NCBI GenBank assembly: GCA_964560325.1
Contig: CAZLLV010000435.1
Span: forward strand, 1-12,426
Direction: 5' to 3'
Length of the DNA: 12,426 nucleotides
Origin: CAZLLV01 sp964560325
Lineage (GTDB): Bacteria > Acidobacteriota > Thermoanaerobaculia > Multivoradales > DATKCC01
The notes under the pieces: generated by a model
The model's input: the letters and a program-made list of their open reading frames with translations, nothing else
Told to the model about the DNA's origin: nothing
Database searches by the model: none
Shown here: in pieces, positions 10,259 through 12,426 of the stretch
How positions within the stretch are numbered: position 1 is the stretch's first letter
How the letters are laid out: each line of letters begins with the position of its first letter
Translations under genes and position numbers: made by a program

Positions 10259-11317
10259 TTGACACAGCAGAGCTCCGTGTTCGACAAGTTGGGGACCTCG
10301 CGACGGAAGGCGGTGAGGGTGTCCGAAGGAGACCTGATCCGACGCGGGAAGGTGTTCCGCGACGGCGAGCTGCCGCTGCTGGTCGAGCCCGCCTCCGAAG
10401 GAGTCGATCTGGCGACCTGGGCCGAACGCAACCGAGCCCGGATCGAGGACGACCTCTCCACCCATGGCGGAATCCTGTTCCGCGGTTTCCCCCTCACGCA
10501 GGTGGAGGATTTCCGGCGCGCCGTCCGCGGGATCTCGAGCGACCTCCTCGAGTACAAAGAGCGCTCCTCCCCGCGCCACTCGGTGGGAGAGAACGTCTAC
10601 ACGTCCACGGACTATCCGAACGACCAGCCGATTTTCCTGCACAACGAGAACTCCTACCAGCAGACGTGGCCGATGAAGATCTTCTTCTTCTGTGAGACCG
10701 AGCCGGAGGTCGGGGGCGCCACGCCGCTGGCCGACGTCCGGAAGGTCCACGACCGGATCGACCCGGAGGTCCGGGAGGAGTTCCGCCGCAAGGGCTGGAT
10801 GTACGTCCGCAACTTCGGTGACGGCTTCGGACTGGACTGGCGGACCGTGTTTCAGACCGACGACACCGAACAGGTCGAGACGTACTGCCGGGAGCGCGGG
10901 ATCGAGGTGGAATGGAAGGGAGACGGGCGGATGCGCACCCGTGCCGTCAGGCCCGCCCTGGTTCGCCACCCCCGGAGCGGTGAGTGGGTCTGGTTCAACC
11001 ACGCGACCTTCTTCCACGTCTCGACGTTGACCGACGCGGTGCGCGAGGTCCTGCTGGAGGAGTTCGACGACGAGGCCGACCTGCCGGCGAACACCTACTT
11101 CGGCGACGGCTCATCGATTCCCGCCGATGTCCTGGAGCACCTCCGAGGCGCCTACGCGGAGTGCACGGTGGCGTTCCCCTGGCGCCGGGGCGACCTCCTC
11201 CTCCTCGACAACATGAAGGTCGCGCACGGCCGGGAGCCGTTCGAAGGCGCGCGCAAGGTCCTCGTGGCGATGGCGGAACCGTGCGGCTGGGACGCACTGG
11301 ACCATGCGGACGCCTGA
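10259..11317 (+). CDS. SyrP-like TauD/TfdA-family Fe(II)/2-oxoglutarate dioxygenase
   Basis: The product is 352 aa with a TTG start supported by a strong Shine-Dalgarno. The N-terminus has the SyrP-type pattern SRRKAVRVS (14-22), LPLLVEPASEGVDLATWA (38-55) and HGGILFRGF (69-77). The iron ligands are visible as His128 and Glu130 in FLHNENSY and His323 in AHGREPF. Arg332 in EGARKVLVAM is the likely 2-oxoglutarate anchor. Family landmarks GGATPLAD (152-159), WFNHATFFHVS (245-255) and YFGDGSSI (280-287) are present. Enzymes of this group hydroxylate, epoxidise or desaturate amino acids, frequently while they are bound to a peptide synthetase carrier protein (SyrP acts on aspartyl groups). The H-x-E triad uses Glu where TauD uses Asp. 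Its stop overlaps the next start by 14 bp, so it is translated with sbnA and probably acts in the same natural-product pathway. The substrate cannot be read from sequence. The fold and mechanism are confident. Confidence 0.92.
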   Translation: MTQQSSVFDKLGTSRRKAVRVSEGDLIRRGKVFRDGELPLLVEPASEGVDLATWAERNRARIEDDLSTHGGILFRGFPLTQVEDFRRAVRGISSDLLEYKERSSPRHSVGENVYTSTDYPNDQPIFLHNENSYQQTWPMKIFFFCETEPEVGGATPLADVRKVHDRIDPEVREEFRRKGWMYVRNFGDGFGLDWRTVFQTDDTEQVETYCRERGIEVEWKGDGRMRTRAVRPALVRHPRSGEWVWFNHATFFHVSTLTDAVREVLLEEFDDEADLPANTYFGDGSSIPADVLEHLRGAYAECTVAFPWRRGDLLLLDNMKVAHGREPFEGARKVLVAMAEPCGWDALDHADA

Positions 11318-12395
11318 GTTGAAGACCCGAGCCCCCATCGACGGCCCCTCCGTGCAGGACGGCATCGCCGAGCGACCCCGTCTCTTCGACAACGTCCTCT
11401 CGACGGTCGGGTGGACCCCGCTGGTGCGCCTGGCCCGGCTCTTCCCGGACGCCGCCTTCCGCTTGTACGGGAAGCTGGAAGCGCTCAACCCGGGTGGCAG
11501 CATCAAGGACCGTCCGGCGCTCCGCATCATCGAGGAGGAGCTCCGACACGGCCGGATCGACTCGAACACGGTGATCATCGAGTCGAGCTCCGGGAACATG
11601 GGCGTCGGCCTGGCCCAGGTCTGCCGCTACTACGGGCTGCGCTTCATCTGCGTCGTCGACCCGAAGACCGCGGAGCAGAACCTCCGGGTCCTTCGGGCCT
11701 ACGGCGCCGAGATCGAAGCGGTGGAGGTGCCCGATCCCGAGACGGGCGAGTTCCTCCAGGCCCGTCTCCACCGGGTGGAGCACCTGCAGGCTCGCTACCG
11801 CAACTCGTTCTGGCCGAACCAGTACGCCAACCGCCTCAACCCGGGCGCCCACTACGCCTCCACCATGCAGGAGATCGTCGACGCGCTGGGGGAGGCACCG
11901 GATTTCCTGGTGGCCGCCACCAGTACCTGCGGCACGGTGCGGGGGTGCGGCGAGTTCATCGCCGACCACGGGCTCCACACCCGAATCGTCGCCGTCGACT
12001 CGGTGGGCAGCCGGATCTTCGACGACCGCGAGGCGGAGCGTCACATCCCGGGCCTGGGCGCCGGGATCCAGCCGCCCCACCTGGACGCGGAGATGATCTG
12101 GGAGGCGGTCTTGCTGACCGATCTCGAGTGTGTCCGCGGGTGCCGCCGCCTGCTCGACAGCGAGGCGATCCTGGCCGGTGGCTCCTCGGGGGCGGTGGTG
12201 ACCGCCGTGGAGCGGATCCGTGACCGCATCCCGGACGGGTCGACCTGCGTGGCGATCCTGCCCGACCGTGGAGAGCGCTATCTCGACACCGTCTACTCCC
12301 GCGACTGGGTGGCGCACATCGCCCGGACCGGCGAGGGGGACGAGGACGAGTCCACCTCCCGAGCGATCGCCCTGAGTCTCGATGTCGCTTCCTGA
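11304..12395 (+). CDS. sbnA: SbnA-type N-(2-amino-2-carboxyethyl)-L-glutamate synthase (2,3-diaminopropionate pathway)
   Basis: This is a 363-aa PLP enzyme of the cysteine synthase fold. S. aureus SbnA joins O-phospho-L-serine and L-glutamate to give ACEGA, which SbnB then oxidises to L-2,3-diaminopropionate (Dap) and 2-oxoglutarate. The sequence follows SbnA closely: LSTVGWTPLVRL (32-43), NPGGSIKDRPA with Schiff-base Lys68 (62-72), ESSSGN (93-98), CVVDPK (116-121), NQYANRLNPGAHY (172-184), phosphate-loop STCGT (207-211), AGGSSGA (291-297) and ILPDRGERYLDTVYS (318-332). The DRP after the PLP lysine and the ILPDRGERYLD block point to the SbnA group rather than housekeeping CysK/CysM. It is longer than the S. 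aureus enzyme (about 326 aa) through extra N- and C-terminal residues. The ATG overlaps the dioxygenase stop by 14 bp and lacks a good Shine-Dalgarno, which suggests translational coupling. No SbnB partner is visible in the window. Family confidence is high; the exact product assumes conserved chemistry. Confidence 0.92.
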   Translation: MRTPELKTRAPIDGPSVQDGIAERPRLFDNVLSTVGWTPLVRLARLFPDAAFRLYGKLEALNPGGSIKDRPALRIIEEELRHGRIDSNTVIIESSSGNMGVGLAQVCRYYGLRFICVVDPKTAEQNLRVLRAYGAEIEAVEVPDPETGEFLQARLHRVEHLQARYRNSFWPNQYANRLNPGAHYASTMQEIVDALGEAPDFLVAATSTCGTVRGCGEFIADHGLHTRIVAVDSVGSRIFDDREAERHIPGLGAGIQPPHLDAEMIWEAVLLTDLECVRGCRRLLDSEAILAGGSSGAVVTAVERIRDRIPDGSTCVAILPDRGERYLDTVYSRDWVAHIARTGEGDEDESTSRAIALSLDVAS

Positions 12396-12426
12396 GCGGA
12401 CCGGCACCACCGCGGAGCCGTCCTCC
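12382..12426 (+). CDS. Possible start of next operon gene, cut by window edge
   Basis: An ATG inside the end of sbnA opens a frame of 15 codons (MSLPERTGTTAEPSS) that runs to the window edge without a stop. It overlaps sbnA by 14 bp, exactly the overlap between the dioxygenase and sbnA, which supports a coupled third gene. There is no visible Shine-Dalgarno and too little sequence to name a product. An SbnB-type dehydrogenase or a peptide synthetase would be natural candidates. It could also be chance. Confidence 0.35.
   Translation, partial: MSLPERTGTTAEPSS

Noticed and set aside
10111..10695. Open frames in the ftsK-dioxygenase gap (10111-10695 plus; 10083-10265 and 10129-10557 minus)
   Set aside because: The longer ones overlap the dioxygenase in the wrong frame. 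None has a ribosome site or family resemblance.
11304..12395. Housekeeping cysteine synthase (CysK/CysM) assignment
   Set aside because: The DRPA after the PLP lysine, the NQYAN block and the ILPDRGERYLD motif match SbnA, and the gene is coupled to a SyrP-like dioxygenase rather than sulfur genes.

Overview
The window is strongly GC-rich, with G or C at most third codon positions, so long spurious reading frames run on both strands. It encodes a Gram-negative cell plan: a lipidated membrane fusion protein paired with an RND pump. The base composition, a sulfatase-like hydrolase ending in LRALGYL, a lipoprotein/RND metal pump and a SyrP/SbnA gene pair would suit an Acidobacteriota-type or similar environmental bacterium. 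No taxonomic marker in the window proves this.

Layout. (1) Positions 2-1723 (+): the 3' part of a sulfatase-like alkaline-phosphatase-superfamily hydrolase, cut by the left edge. (2) Positions 6491-1700 (-): a three-gene heavy-metal efflux operon. It runs from a small secreted Cys-rich protein, through a His-rich CzcB/CusB-type lipoprotein membrane fusion protein, to a 1051-aa CzcA-type HME-RND pump. The pump overlaps the sulfatase tail-to-tail by 24 bp. No outer-membrane channel gene is present. (3) Positions 6536-7378 (+): rsmA/ksgA, divergent from the metal operon across only 44 bp. (4) Positions 7522-10011 (+): ftsK, complete with four membrane segments, a RecA-like motor and a DNA-reading winged-helix tail. 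(5) Positions 10012-10258: a visibly less GC-rich, non-coding regulatory stretch with several small inverted repeats. (6) Positions 10259-12426 (+): a tightly coupled operon of a SyrP-like Fe(II)/2-oxoglutarate dioxygenase (TTG start with an excellent Shine-Dalgarno), an SbnA-type synthase of the 2,3-diaminopropionate pathway, and probably the first codons of a third gene at the edge. The dioxygenase and sbnA overlap by 14 bp, and sbnA overlaps the candidate third start by 14 bp.

How it works together. The metal operon should export divalent cations (Zn/Co/Cd/Ni class) from the periplasm through an outer-membrane partner encoded elsewhere. Its Cys-rich and His-rich periplasmic proteins may buffer or hand over the metal. 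rsmA and ftsK are housekeeping genes. The most interesting part is the right end, which looks like the first genes of a biosynthetic cluster. SbnA makes the precursor of L-2,3-diaminopropionate (Dap). A SyrP-like dioxygenase typically modifies an amino acid, often while it is carrier-bound on a nonribosomal peptide synthetase. The rest of that cluster, including an SbnB partner, would lie beyond the window.
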